Below, piece by piece: positions 36,801 to 47,449 of a stretch of 64,000 nucleotides of DNA. Below the pieces are notes generated by a model. It was given only the letters and a program-made list of their open reading frames with translations. It was not told the origin of the DNA and did not search any database. The stretch's first letter is position 1, and each line of letters begins with the position of its first letter. A program made the position numbers and the translations under genes. Source of the DNA: Euryodendron excelsum (lineage: Eukaryota; Streptophyta; Magnoliopsida; Ericales; Pentaphylacaceae); assembly GCA_033060915.1 (NCBI GenBank), contig CM065388.1, positions 39,942,001 through 40,006,000 of the forward strand, in the 5' to 3' direction.

Positions 36801-38365
36801 TGTTCTCATAAGCTAGTTTCACAATCACAACGTTTTGCGCCACAATCTAATGGTCTAACAGTAAATAAAGTCTGAGAGATCATTGCCAAGCTCTATCTAG
36901 TATGGATAATAAACCTATGAAAAATGCTATTCTTACAAAAAATTTCTGCAGAAATACTTACCAAAATGAAGTAACGGTGGCAATTTTGTAATTAAACCTA
37001 TTGATGCCACTACTTTTTCAGCCAAGTCGTTCTAATCCTTGGCTTCTTGATTCTAGAGTGTCAAATCATATGAATTCTAACGTTGATGTGCTAAATTCAC
37101 CAGTCTTATTTTTGGACCTCCTTCTATTCCTACTTTTAATAGATCTGTAATGACAAGAAGTCATATTAGTTCTGTTATCCGTTCTAATCACTTTTCTAAT
37201 CCTATGTGTTCGATGTGCCTGAAATTCATGGATTTGGTTTCTATTGGTCAGCGGCGTGAGCAATGTCTTATTGTCATTTTTTCTTCTTCTGGTCATTTAA
37301 CTGGGAAACTAGTTGGGGCAAGCAGTAAAATCCGAAGGCTTTTTCCTCTAGATATTTTACATGTTCCTCAGAAGTATATTAGTGCATTGATGGCTGCTTC
37401 AATCAAAACTCCTTCATAATTCTCTCTATGGAGGTCATATTTCAGTTGCTAGGCTTAGGCATTTGATTTCTAGTTGTAAGTTTGGGTCAAGTTAATCTTG
37501 AATTAACTTCTCATTGCATCAGTTGTAAACTTGCAAAACAAATAGCTTTCCATTCAATAAAAGTGAATCAGTTTCTTTAATTCCATTTGATCTTGTCCAT
37601 TCAGCAAATGGAGGAGAAGAGAGCAATGCAATGGATTGTTGAAAATATTTTTCGCTTCATTTATTTGGATATTTCATTGTTGTCGTTTTTCACCTCTTCA
37701 ATATTTTTTTTTCTCCTAGTTTCCTCACGGGTAATGGTCTCTTTTTGGCGTTCTATGTAGCACTGTCTTAAAGCTAACACTTGAGAATTGGCAACCTTCT
37801 GTAAAGAATTGTACCTAAATCTTTTCTGTGTTGTTCTTTACTTAATTGATTTATTTCTGATTTTCAATGCCGATCAAACCCAAATTAGATTAATTTATCT
37901 GCAGGCTAACTTATATTTCTTTATCCACTTTTGGCAATGAAATCCTGGATGAATTGATACATACCTAGTTATGGTGATAACAACTTAAACAGAGGGGAAA
38001 AAGGTTAGTATATTACCAGTAAGCGAAACAAATCCACCAATCCCATTCCTTTGCAGGTGCAATTCTTGCAAGCCCTCTAACTGTGCAAACAAGGTAACAT
38101 TTGGATACCACTCGTCGGGCAAGTTTGGATCCCTTCTATCGTATAAGAACAATTTGAGGACCCTAGACGTGGATGGGCTGCATTCAACAGCTTCCCATTG
38201 GCAGCAATCTTCACCATACCAGCTTGAGAAAGCAGATCCTTCTGGGCTGTTTATGGATTCTTTTATTTGTAGGAGAGCAGTCCTTTCTTCTTCCAGGCAC
38301 CCCCGGCAGAACCCAATTATAATGGCATAGATGATAGCGGCAAACGAACTCTTCATAACTCTCAT
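33870..38365 (-). CDS. LRR receptor-like protein, two exons
   Basis: Join of 38017-38365 and 33870-35671 on the minus strand: 2151 nt, 716 codons plus stop. The donor CTG|GTAATA and acceptor TTACAG|CACTTC restore one frame across a phase-1 intron (SLT-A-LHELKHL). Residues ~1-22 are a signal peptide (MRVMKSSFAAIIYAIIIGFC). The LRR cap CLEEERTALLQIK...DCCQWEAVECS (~23-63) is followed by about twenty extracellular LRRs (LxxLxLSxNxLxGxIP). An island lies near VSVVLKGRARTW, then four more LRRs and the C-terminal cap SYIGNPGLCGFPLVKQC. These proteins sit at the plasma membrane and pair with co-receptor kinases in immunity or development (family knowledge). No kinase is present. The protein ends at a short hydrophobic tail, LVAIFYLLVCLPALHIM, without the usual cytosolic tail. 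The ligand cannot be inferred. Confidence 0.85.
36026..36690 (+). repeat. LTR-like fragment beginning TGTAACACCCCG
   Basis: TGTAACACCCCGAAATTTTG is a characteristic LTR start of plant Ty3/gypsy (Tekay/Del) elements. The stretch that follows is AT-rich and non-coding, but no CA end or target duplication could be fixed. It runs into the copia relic at about 36690. Probably a truncated solo LTR. Confidence 0.45.
36690..37770 (+). pseudogene. Copia relic in the intron: gag end, protease, integrase N-terminus
   Basis: In several frames: NPWLLDSRVSNHMNS (protease active-site block, DSR in place of DSG) near 37030; HLTGKLVGASSKIRRLFPLDI (the GAG-pre-integrase block) near 37300; ARLRHLISSCKFGS near 37450; and CKLAKQ followed by a decayed Ser-Asn-Gln-Phe segment near 37520. 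The order fits a Ty1/copia element on the plus strand. Reverse transcriptase and both LTRs are absent. Many stops. Confidence 0.65.
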
Positions 38366-38369
38366 CTTG

Positions 38370-38412
38370 ATATATATATATACATGTGTGTGTGTTTGTG
38401 TGTGTGTATGTT
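38370..38412. repeat. TA/TG microsatellite just upstream of the receptor start codon
   Basis: TATATATATATACATG is followed by a GTGTGTGTGTTTGTGTGTGTG run, directly 5' of the start codon on the minus strand. The TATATA portion could serve as a TATA element, but it is only about 10-20 bp from the ATG, so this is uncertain. Confidence 0.6.
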
Positions 38413-38504
38413 GTCATGGGAAAGCAATTAAAACAGAATGGATGGAGAAGGATCAGAAAGCAGTATTCAGGTTGTTGAGGACTCGTTTCGTAAGTCCTCG
38501 ATAA

Positions 38505-38720
38505 ATATGACTCAGAAAAATGTAAATTAATTGGAGATTCCACATGCACCTCGGCTGCATTATTGATAGTTCATGAAATCCCATAGGTTAGTTTCAATCT
38601 CTTTCCATGTAAATTCGACGTCCCTTCCTAATGTGAAACGGACTTGAGACCGAGGTGTTCGTGACTGACGGGTTCGACCTCAACTACAAAGAGAGTGATT
38701 TTGTATAAGCATATATATTT
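38505..38720. repeat. Upstream region of the receptor-like gene, duplicated at 63560-63780
   Basis: Shares with the right end of the window CGGCTGCATTATTGATAG-TTCATGAA, TAGTTTCAATCTCTTTCC-TGTAAATT, CCTTCCTAATGTGAAA-GACTTGA and GTTCGACCTCAAC. A further 40 bp at 39379-39420 (GAGTTTTGATAAGCAT, GCTCAAACC) continues the match after an interruption of about 650 bp. Confidence 0.75.
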
Positions 38721-38739
38721 TGTATAAGCTTAATAAGTA

Positions 38740-39887
38740 TGATTTTCCCAATTGCTTTTGTCTAGAATTTCATAGCTAGTCGTCATGGAGATTGCATTGA
38801 CAGTTGAAATAAGGTTAGGAAAAGTATACTTCAAATAGACTTCACATTGACCACACAAACCGCGTGATTTTGGAAGGAAAAATGCCTAGCCCTCATCCAA
38901 AAAAAAAAAAAAGAAAAAGAAAAAAGAAAAATTTCCATAAACTTAATTTCTGTACTCTTTCGATTGGAGTCATTGCCTATTAATTATTTGTCCCACGCCT
39001 TGGACAGAAGTGAAAAAAAGTGTTATTTTATTTTTATATTTTATTTCATTCTTTATTTAAACTCTGAGAAGTTGCAAGAATTGAACACATGATAGAAAGT
39101 TGAAAACAAATAAATATATATATATTAAATGACATACATTGCATTATCTTGTAATTAGGGTTTGAAGAAAATAATTATATATATATATATATATATATTT
39201 GGAATAGTGAAAAATACAACTTGTGGCAATGCTTTGAAGCTTTCTTTTAACAGTCTAATACGCACATAAGCTTAGTCATAGTGTCTAATGTAAAAGAATA
39301 CAGAAATGAAAGAAGTAAGGATGATTTGAAACACATTTGGATTTTCTTGATATATTTAGATTTCAAACACATCATAAAAGAGTTTTGATAAGCATTGTAA
39401 ATGCTCAAACCACGAAAGTTAAAAAAAAAAAAAAAGAAATGACTTTAGCTTGACAAATATTATTAAATGGTCAATCATTTTCTCTTTCTAAGAGAAAAAT
39501 AGAACCAAAAAAAAAAAAATCCATTTCTTTTCTCTCTCTTTACCTACATCTAATTAGTAATGGGCGCAATACACATTAGGGAGCTGCAGAGAAGATAAAC
39601 ATGCACGGGCTTAGACTCAGTTTAGAGTTCCATAAATCACGTATTTGTTGCTTTTTTGCGTTCATCCAGTAGGGTGAAACACATCTTCCATATTATTTGT
39701 AATGAAATAAGAGGCAATCAGAGTAAGACACGACCTTGCTAGCGCATGTTATTTGTAATGAAATAAGAGGCAAATTTGACCATCGATTTATTAATCGATT
39801 AACTAAATTTAACCCTTCAGTTTTGAAAAACAGAGCCTTAGTCTATGTTTTGTCTAAAAGACTTATTACTACAAGATTAGGTCAAAG
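38740..39887. other. Intergenic sequence left of the minus-strand copia element
   Basis: AT-rich, with poly-A runs, a (TA)n tract at 39175-39199 and two 25-bp direct repeats (TTATTTGTAATGAAATAAGAG) near 39692 and 39749. No gene. Confidence 0.5.
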
Positions 39888-40790
39888 TGTAATAATTATG
39901 AGCAATATTGTATAATCCGAGACAGAATAGAAAACAAACCATTCAACTAAGAACACACCAGCTTTTTGCTGTGGAAATCCTAAATGGGAGAAAAACCACA
40001 TGTCCCCATTGTTGGACAAATATCATACACTATAACTTGTAGTTCATATGGTTACAAGACTTTTTACAATCAAAACCTATCAACTCCTTGATCTAATCAT
40101 TGTCTGGATTTTACTCGTATCCATGATTACCATCTCTGTGCTTGACCACCGTTCAGATCTCCTTAGAATGGATTTCACGCCTTGAATTCTTTCAAGACTT
40201 TCGATCTCTTCAATTAAGTTAAAGAAAATTGTTGCTAAGACTTGTTTATGAACTTTTTGGAAAGTGAAAAAAATCTTCTCTCCAAGAGTTTAAAAGTGGC
40301 AGCTCAGATCCACTTCTAGGAAAGTGTGCTGGCACTTAAATAGGGGCAAAACCCTAGTAGTGTGAATCTCGAGATTTCTAATTCCGTGCGTCTTACAGCC
40401 TCTAGCTCTCGTGAGGATCCCACGAACTCAATCTTTAGATTTTGTATGCTCACTATTTTTGCCATCGACGTCTTACAACATCTTGCGACGATCCCGCGAA
40501 GTCTTGCCTATTTAACATGCTTATTGTTTTTGCCCTCGACATCCCATAAGGATCCCGCGAGGTCTTGTCCTTCATTCAGCATGCTGTTTTTGCCATCGAG
40601 ATCCCTCGAATCCATCGACATCTCTTGAAGTCCATTTATCTGCTGAAGATATATCATACAAGTCTCTCTTAGCATGAGCTTACTGAATAAACTTCAAATT
40701 CTTTCCGAATACTTGTGATTGATATCCAAATTTCCCAAATTATATCAAACTTGACTTGTCACAATATTTAGCCAATTACATAAACTTACA
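39888..40790 (-). repeat. 3' LTR of the minus-strand copia element
   Basis: On the minus strand the LTR starts TGTAAGTTTATG at 40790, right after the polypurine tract. A TATA-like TATTTAAGTGCC lies near 40335. The far end at 39888 (TGTAATAATT on plus) is a guess from the TG...CA rule, since no second LTR survives. Confidence 0.6.
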
Positions 40791-40791
40791 A

Positions 40792-40808
40792 TCTCCCCCT
40801 TTGGCAAT
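40792..40808 (-). other. Polypurine tract of the minus-strand copia element
   Basis: On the minus strand TTGCCAAAGGGGGAGAT precedes the LTR start. This form is the classic tract of large plant copia elements of the SIRE/Tork type. Confidence 0.75.
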
Positions 40809-40959
40809 TTCGTGACCAAATGCTACAAGACACATTACATGGAAAGAAATAAAATTATAATAAAATTCTAATTACAAGCATATAAAGTGCTACTGCACAA
40901 CAAAAAGTATCATCCCTGCACATTAAAGACTATCAAACAACAACCCATAAAGTGCAAGA

Positions 40960-41560
40960 GATATAGCATAAATAAGCTGGCATAGTGTCTTCCCTTTTTT
41001 GGAACAAATTGACAAATGGAGCACTTGAGACAAACCATGCCAAGAGTAAAAACCATGCCAAAGGAAGTATGCAAAGAAAGAGATATATAGAAAAAGATGT
41101 CCAACAAAAAAAAAAAAAAACATACTAAGGCCTCACGAACAGAGGGTTCTACAAGAGCTGGAGCAGAGGGTTCTACAAAAAGAAGTGGATGAATGATGTT
41201 GTGAAAGGTGCAAATGTTAGAGATAGAGAACTCAAGAGACACCCCACGAACAAAGGACTTCAAACTCCCATCATCCTTGTTAGAGGCAGGGATATTAACA
41301 TAAAACTCTCTTATAAGTTCTTGGCAAGCAGACCCAGAACAGAGAGCAAGTTTAGGCCAACCTCACTTAATAAAATAGATAGAAATAAAGGTCTCATTGA
41401 ACTGATAAAGAATGATCTCACAAGACACAAAGACAGATCTAGAATTAAAAGACCTATTGAACCGAGACTCAGCACCAGAGTCAGGTCTAAACCTAGAAAC
41501 CTCAAGAGGAGAAGAATTTGCCCCTTTTGACGAGAACCCGAACCACCAGGAGTGCCAGAA
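40960..41560 (-). pseudogene. Third coding region of the minus-strand copia element (PF20167-like)
   Basis: Minus-strand translation gives, in one frame, FNRSFNSRSVFVSCEIILYQ, then GWPKLALCSGSACQELIREFYVNIPAS, then DGSLKSFVRGVSLEFSISNI. A start-proximal, Ser/Arg/Lys-rich stretch (SSSKWQAFGSASKRPHSGTP) lies near 41530-41610 in another frame. The pattern GW..L......IREFY.N......FVRGV..... is that of the 'putative plant transposon protein' domain (PF20167, from memory of the family). It lies between RNase H and the polypurine tract, where SIRE elements carry an env-like frame. One stop and at least one frameshift. Function unknown. Confidence 0.55.
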
Positions 41561-41905
41561 TGGGGGCGCTTACTAGCCGAGCCAAAGGCTTGCCATTTGC
41601 TCGATGAACCCAAAGAACACCGAGACGGTGGAGCGTCAGCCCCCTTCTGTTTTCAAGGGGTAGGAATCATAATGCAAGACGAAACACGAACACTAGGCAC
41701 CCCAAAAGCAAGCGCACCAGTCCAACAATGACTGGTCCAAAGCAAACTGAAGCTATAAAGAAAACATCGACAACAACCCAAATGTCGGTTTAGGAACACA
41801 TCCGTCTTAGACCTAGGGCAAGACAGCCCACCAATAGCAAGCCAACACCCCACCGAAGGGCACCCAACTACCAATCAACACAAGAAAAACCGGTAACCCG
41901 AAAAG

Positions 41906-41946
<41 letters not shown>
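41906..41946. repeat. Poly-C run of 41 bases
   Basis: An uninterrupted C homopolymer, poly-G on the minus strand. It lies in non-coding copia sequence and is followed by a TAAA/AAAT microsatellite at 41957-41985. Confidence 0.9.
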
Positions 41947-41948
<2 letters not shown>

Positions 41949-43309
41949 TCTCCTCAAAAAAAATAAATAAATAAATAAATAAAAAAGAAACCCTAAGGTT
42001 CAAACAATTAAAACGAAAATGCTGACAAAAGAAGAGGAGTGGGGCCAGGCATTTACCTAGGGTCGAACCGACAAGACAACAACAAAGAGAGGCTCTAAGC
42101 TCGCTGGATCGAAGGAGAAAAGGGGACCAAGAATCACCAGACATCGAGGGCTCGAATGTGAGAACACGACCTAGAAGAAAACAAAAACAAATAAAGAAAA
42201 ATAGAGAAAACGATAGGGTTTAAAAAGGGGGCCAATAAGTTGACTTTGCAGCCTTGAGAACCTGCGATATCCAATGACGTACATTGTGGGATGTCGCAGA
42301 CTCGAGATCCCACAAAGTCTCCAGATACACAAAGAACCACCAAGACCATGCAAAAAGGACAAACCTTGCACAAGACATACGCAACAACACAGATTTAAAG
42401 ATCAACCAATGAAATTTAAGATGCCTTAAGCGTGAATAAACCAACATCAAGTATGTTCAAAGAAGACATAGAAGTAATTCGATAGACGAGATGATGATTT
42501 CAGTTATACTAACAACAATGTGAATGATATGCAAGTTTGTCAATTAGATCAATAAGAATATAGACTCTAGTACAAGATCAAGGCAGAGCTCATCATGGAA
42601 ACCTCTACTTAGATAAGAATGTCATAGAAGTCAAACCCCATGCTATCCCAATCATATTTTTCAAGAATTCTACTTTTACTTTAGGACAAACTCTTCTATT
42701 CACCTTTTGAAGTTCCAACCATATCTTTCCAAATTTGAATCAAGAAATAAGCACAAGGATTGTGGCTTTCACACACATAAACAGGTAGCCATCTCCTCTT
42801 TTCACATAACAAGGGTAGCTTCTCACACACTCACTGGTAGCCCTTTCCACCCAACACATATTTATTTTGCAAGAGAGGGTATACATATGAAAAAGGTCAA
42901 TCTAATCATTGCATGTACAAGGGAAGTCATCCATGATGAGAGCTACAAAAAGATCATAAAAATCAAATTCCATATTCTAAGAGATCTCAAGAAGTGAGCA
43001 CCAAATAAACATAGAGCATGAGCATGACTGGAATCATCAATGTCACTTGAATCACTAATAGACAATCACAGATGCACACAAAATTCAATTTAAAACATAC
43101 TTATACTTCAAACATTTCATGGGAAGTGCTTTAAACTAGTGATAAGTAAACCAAATACAAGATAGGACAAACAAAAAAAAACACACACACTTACAACAAA
43201 AACTAAACAAAACACACACAAGACAAGGCATGGGATAAGATGAAGCAATAAAAACACCCAAGCATGAACCCTAGCAAAACAAACTACTTGAAGGAACACA
43301 CTCCTAGGA

Positions 43310-44256
43310 ATTTCCTCAGGAATTAAAACCTAAGAGTATCAAGGGGTTTAGTGAAGAGATAAGCAAGTTGATTTTTAGTGGAAATGTGCTATAGTGAAAT
43401 GACCTTATCTTCTACTAACTCTTGGATGAAGTGACATCAAATGTTAATGTGTTTAGTGCGAGAGTGTTAAACAAGATTCTTAGAAATACTAATCGTAATC
43501 ATGTTATCACAAAAGATAGTCATGACATTCTGATTTAAACCATAATCACTTAACATCTGTTTCATCCAAACAAGCTAAGTACAACAGCTACCAACAGCTA
43601 TGTACTCGGCTTCAGCAGTGGACAAGGAGATTGCATTGTGCTTCTTACTATGCCCAACATAAAAACACCCAACAGAGGTCTTTTTGCGGTCATCTGCAGA
43701 ACCTGCCCAATCTGCATCAGTGTAGCCAACAATACCAGAATTAGTGTTTAAGGTAAACCAAATGCCATAACCAAGAGTTTCATTCACATATTTAATGATC
43801 CTTTTAACAATAAACAAATGTGACTCTTTTGGGCTTGCCTAGAATCTGGTACAAACACCAACATTAAAGGCTATGTCAAGTCTACTGGCAATCAAATACA
43901 AAAGACTCCTAATCATGTTCCTATACAGAGTTTGTTTAACATCTTTGCTTGAAGCATCTTTACTAAGCTTAAGACTACTACTCATAGGAGTTCTAGCATG
44001 CTTAGTAGTTTCTAACCCAAATTTCTTCACGTTGTCTTTAGCCTATTTGGACTGAGAGATAAAAATTTCTTTATCCATTTGTTTAACCTAATGACCTAAA
44101 AAATAGTTCAACTCACCCATCATGGTCATTTCAAATTGACTCTTTATTTGTTCAGAAAATTTGTGAGCAAGCATAGAGTCTCTCGTACCAATATCCGGGA
44201 GCTTATTTCAAACCATATAATGCCTTTTCAGTTTATAAACATGATTAGGATGATGT
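43310..44256 (-). pseudogene. Copia reverse transcriptase C-terminus and RNase H, minus strand
   Basis: From 44256 downward: HPNHVYKLK and the decayed YGLK block; FEMTMMGELNYFLGH; KFGLETTKHARTPMSS; YRNMIRSLLYLIASRLDIAF; KRIIKYVNETLGYGIWF; the RNase H block VGYTDADWAGSADDRKKT with catalytic Asp; AISLSTAEAEYIAVGSCC with the Glu; and, after a break, HSRTKHINI and LFTKPLD near 43400. Typical copia order. Stops near 43820 and in the first 60 codons. Confidence 0.85.
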
Positions 44257-44422
44257 TGTAGTATCCTTAACCCATTAATTTCCCTATTTATGTATTTATC
44301 TAAATTTTATATCATTCTAATGTGCATTTGGATCAAGTTGATCAATTAAAAGTCATGTTGTAACTTATGTTAAAGGTGTGAGACACAATGGATTATTTCC
44401 CATGTGTGTCTTCTTATAACAC

Positions 44423-44459
<37 letters not shown>

Positions 44460-45441
44460 ACACACACCCAACGGGGTAAAGAGAGAGAGAGGAGAAGAAG
44501 AGGAAGAAAAAGGAGAAGGGGATCTTAGAGAGCTTCAACCCAAGCCAAGAGAGGTCATTTGAAGATTTGAACAAACTTGTAGAAGGTAAAGTTCCATTCT
44601 TCTCTAAAATTGTATATGTATATGTATCTATCTTGGTGGTTTGTGATAGGTATATGTATATAGGTATCTAGGGGTGTTATTGTATATGTATATTGTCATC
44701 CTTGTGGGCTAATCTTTGAGTCCTAAGAGTATTTGGAAGGTTTTGTTGTGTTTGGAGGAGTTTTGGGAGAGTTTTGCTTTGGATTTTTGCTATGGGGCAG
44801 TAAGGTGTTCGAACGCCCAATATGGCATTCGAACGGTGAGCCTGGCATTCGAACGACCCATCTGGGTGTTCGAACGACCAGAGAGGGTGTTATGCCCTTT
44901 TTGCCTTGGCGTTCGAATGGCCCAGGGGGCGTTCGAATGGTCAGAGGGCTATTTGGCCATTTTGGCCTAGGCATTCGAACGGCCCCTTGGGCGTTTGAAC
45001 GATATGTCCATTTTTGACCGTTTTTGCAATTTGATCATAACTTGCCCTAGAAAACTCAATTTTGAGCATCATTTGAGGCGTTAAATAGTAGACGCTTATA
45101 TCTTTTCCTCCATATGAAGTTTGCACCCTAGTTCCTTGTGGATTGTGAGTTGTTGGAGTTTGAAGTTGACCCAAATTTATGTCGACAACCTTATTTTCCA
45201 AAATGTTAACCCGTTTTTCAAGAGAGCCAACTTCTCCACCCGAAATTTGTTTTTGACCCTTGATCTATCAAATTAAAGGCCTTTAAGTCTATTTCTAGAT
45301 GGAACTAGCCTAAAATGTGTTTCCTTTGTTTGGGGTAGTTGGGACACGATGAAAGAATTGATGTTCCGAGTTTCATACTTCACCCTCAACCTTATGTTCT
45401 CGTTTTACGTTAGGACCTTGCCCTAGAGTTTAGTCTCGCTT
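44257..45441 (+). repeat. 5' LTR of the Tekay-type element, 3' half deleted
   Basis: Matches 48805-49207 and then 60671 to about 61530. Contains a (CA)n tract at 44425-44468, a GA-rich tract, and the TTCGAA motif array (44807-45005). The match stops at TAGTCTCGCT, about 1.2 kb short of the LTR end. Confidence 0.85.
44807..45005 (+). repeat. TTCGAA motif array in the Tekay-type LTR
   Basis: Eight copies of a GYRTTCGAAYG-type motif, each centred on the palindrome TTCGAA or a one-base variant, are spaced about 15-45 bp apart and separated by GC-rich linkers such as GCCCAGGGGGC. The 3' LTR copy (60980-61100) has about five, mostly mutated to TTTGAA or TTCAAA. Confidence 0.8.
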
Positions 45442-45486
45442 ATTTTACAGGGATTTGGGGCATTAACATCAACCTCAGTTCAATAA

Positions 45487-45980
45487 TCTATAGCTAATAG
45501 GAGGGAGAACCAACCACAATAAGGTTGAGCTTTTGCACTTACACCGGGAAACACCCCAGCTACCGACTCTATAGTGTCAGGTATACTCCCTATTTGTGGT
45601 TGACCTACACACGTCCTTATTGATTCCGATTCTACGCTCTTATTTGTTTAATATCTCTTTGCTTAATACTTGTATACATCTCTGGCACCTCTTGATTATG
45701 CTTTGGTAGTATCGTTGCCATTCGGGGATTCTATTTTATGTGATAAGATTTATAATTCTTGTGAAATTCTTGTTAACGACGTGCCCATGTTTGTAAACCT
45801 CATTCCCTAGAAATGCACTGCTTTGATGTCATCTTAGGAATGGATTGGTTATCTTCTCACCGTACTATCATTGATTGTGAGCTTAAACGAGTCATGTTTC
45901 ATTCTTCTAATTATTTGGGACTTGTGTTTGAAAGAGTTGGTGTCGTACCTCCACCCTATCTCATTGCATCTATGTAAGTA
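45487..45980 (+). pseudogene. Gag end and protease of the Tekay-type element
   Basis: The frame reads AFALTPGNTP, IVSGILPICG, then VLIDSDSTLLFV, the aspartic protease active site with Asp in place of the Gly of DSG. Next are PFGDSILCDKIYNSCEILVNDVPMFVNLIP and, after a frame change, FDVILGMDWLSSHRTIIDCE. Stops interrupt at four or more places. The rest of gag is missing because of the deletion into the LTR. Confidence 0.78.
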
Positions 45981-46079
45981 CGTTGTTTAATTCAAAAAGA
46001 GATTCGTGCATTCTTGTGTAGCATTTTTGACACACGCATTTCCCCACCGCTCTTGGAAGACATCCATGTTGTCTAGGAA

Positions 46080-47330
46080 TTTCCCGATATCTTTCCCGAT
46101 GAGCTACCGAGTGTTTGGTGGAACGGGAGTTTAAGTTTCACATTGACCTTAATCCGAGTACTAAACCTATTTCCAAAACTCCTTATCGTATGTCCACTTT
46201 AGAGTTGAAGGAGTTGAAAGTTCAATTCCAAGACTTGTTAGAAAAGGGTTTCATCCGTCCTAGTGTCTCACCATGGGGTGCTTCGGTGTTATTTGTGAAA
46301 AAGAAGGATAGAACCATGAGATTATGCATTGACTACTAAGAATTGAACAAGGTCACCATTAAGAATAAGTATCCATTGCCGAGGGTGGATGATTTGTTTG
46401 ATCAACTACAGGGCGCACAAGTATTCTCGAAGATCGACTTAAGGTCGGGTTATCACCAACTGAAGGTCAAGGCAAACGATGTAAAGAAGACGGCTTTCCG
46501 AACCAGATATGGTCACTATGAATTTCTGGTTATGCCATTTGAAGTTACTAATGCACCTGCTACATTCATGGATTTGAGGAATTGGGTCTTCAAACCCTTC
46601 CTTGATGATTTTGTTATTGTGTTTATTGATGATATTTTAGTGTACTCTAAAAGTCTTATAGATCATGAGCACCACTTAAGGATGATTCTACAAACTCTAC
46701 GAGACAACAGATTGTATGTCAAACTGAAGGAGTTTATTATCGAAGATTTGTGAAGGACTTCTCCAAGATTGCGACGCCAATAACACACCTCACCCGGAAG
46801 AACACTCCATTTAAATGGAATGAGAAGAGGGAGTAAAGCTTCTAAGAATTGAAGAACCAATTAGTGTCCACACCAATCCTAGCCTTGCCGCTTCCCATAG
46901 GGGACTGGGATGCGTATTAATGCAACATGGTAAAGTAATTGCACATGCCTCGAGACAGTTGAGACCGCAAGAGAAGAACTACCGGGCCCATGATCTTAAA
47001 TTGGCAGCGGTGGTATTTGCTTTGAAGATTTGGCGCTACTACTTGTATGGAGTCACATGTGAGATCTTCACTAACCATAAAAGTTTGAAATACCTTTTCA
47101 CACAGAAGGAGCTAAACATGAGATAGAGAAAATGGCTCGAGTTGATTAAGGATTACGATATTCTCATTCAATACCATTCAGGCAAGGCCAATGTGGTGGC
47201 TGACGCATTGAGTCAGAAATCTACCGCCAACTTAGCATGCCTTATTACGTCACAACGACCTTTGCTTATTGACCTAGAGAGATCGAAGATTGAAGTTGCT
47301 GCACCAAGCACCTATATGATGCTTGCACCA
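46080..47330 (+). pseudogene. Reverse transcriptase and RNase H of the Tekay-type element
   Basis: Reverse transcriptase runs from [19 protein letters not shown] and [24 protein letters not shown], then a TAA at 46337, through [15 protein letters not shown] and [13 protein letters not shown] to [14 protein letters not shown] with the catalytic Asp pair. A deletion near 46738 removes the segment between LYVKLKEF and [14 protein letters not shown]. RNase H resumes as [52 protein letters not shown] (stop) and [16 protein letters not shown]. Confidence 0.85.
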
Positions 47331-47449
47331 TGATCGCCCAACTAGCGTTGATAGAAGTTGTAAAGTAATAGCAACCTGAAAACCCTTACTTGTGGAAGAT
47401 CCGAAGCCAGACTTCACCTTGTATGATGGAGCCTTAAAGTTTAGAAATT

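Larger units (their letters stand above)
35672..38016 (-). other. Intron of the receptor-like protein gene, with transposon sequence
   Basis: A 2345-bp intron from donor GTAATA (38016 downward) to acceptor TTACAG (ending 35672). A long pyrimidine tract precedes the acceptor on the minus strand (A-rich on plus at 35686-35710). Most of the interior is retrotransposon relic on the plus strand, antisense to the gene. Confidence 0.8.

Noticed and set aside
41653..42144. Minus-strand frames with a poly-Gly stretch.
   Set aside because: The poly-Gly comes from the 41-base homopolymer. No domain is seen, and the neighbouring sequence is copia relic.
44716..45201. Overlapping open frames on both strands of the Tekay-type LTR.
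   Set aside because: They track the TTCGAA motif array, whose GC-rich linkers lack stop codons. Palindromic repeats keep both strands open.
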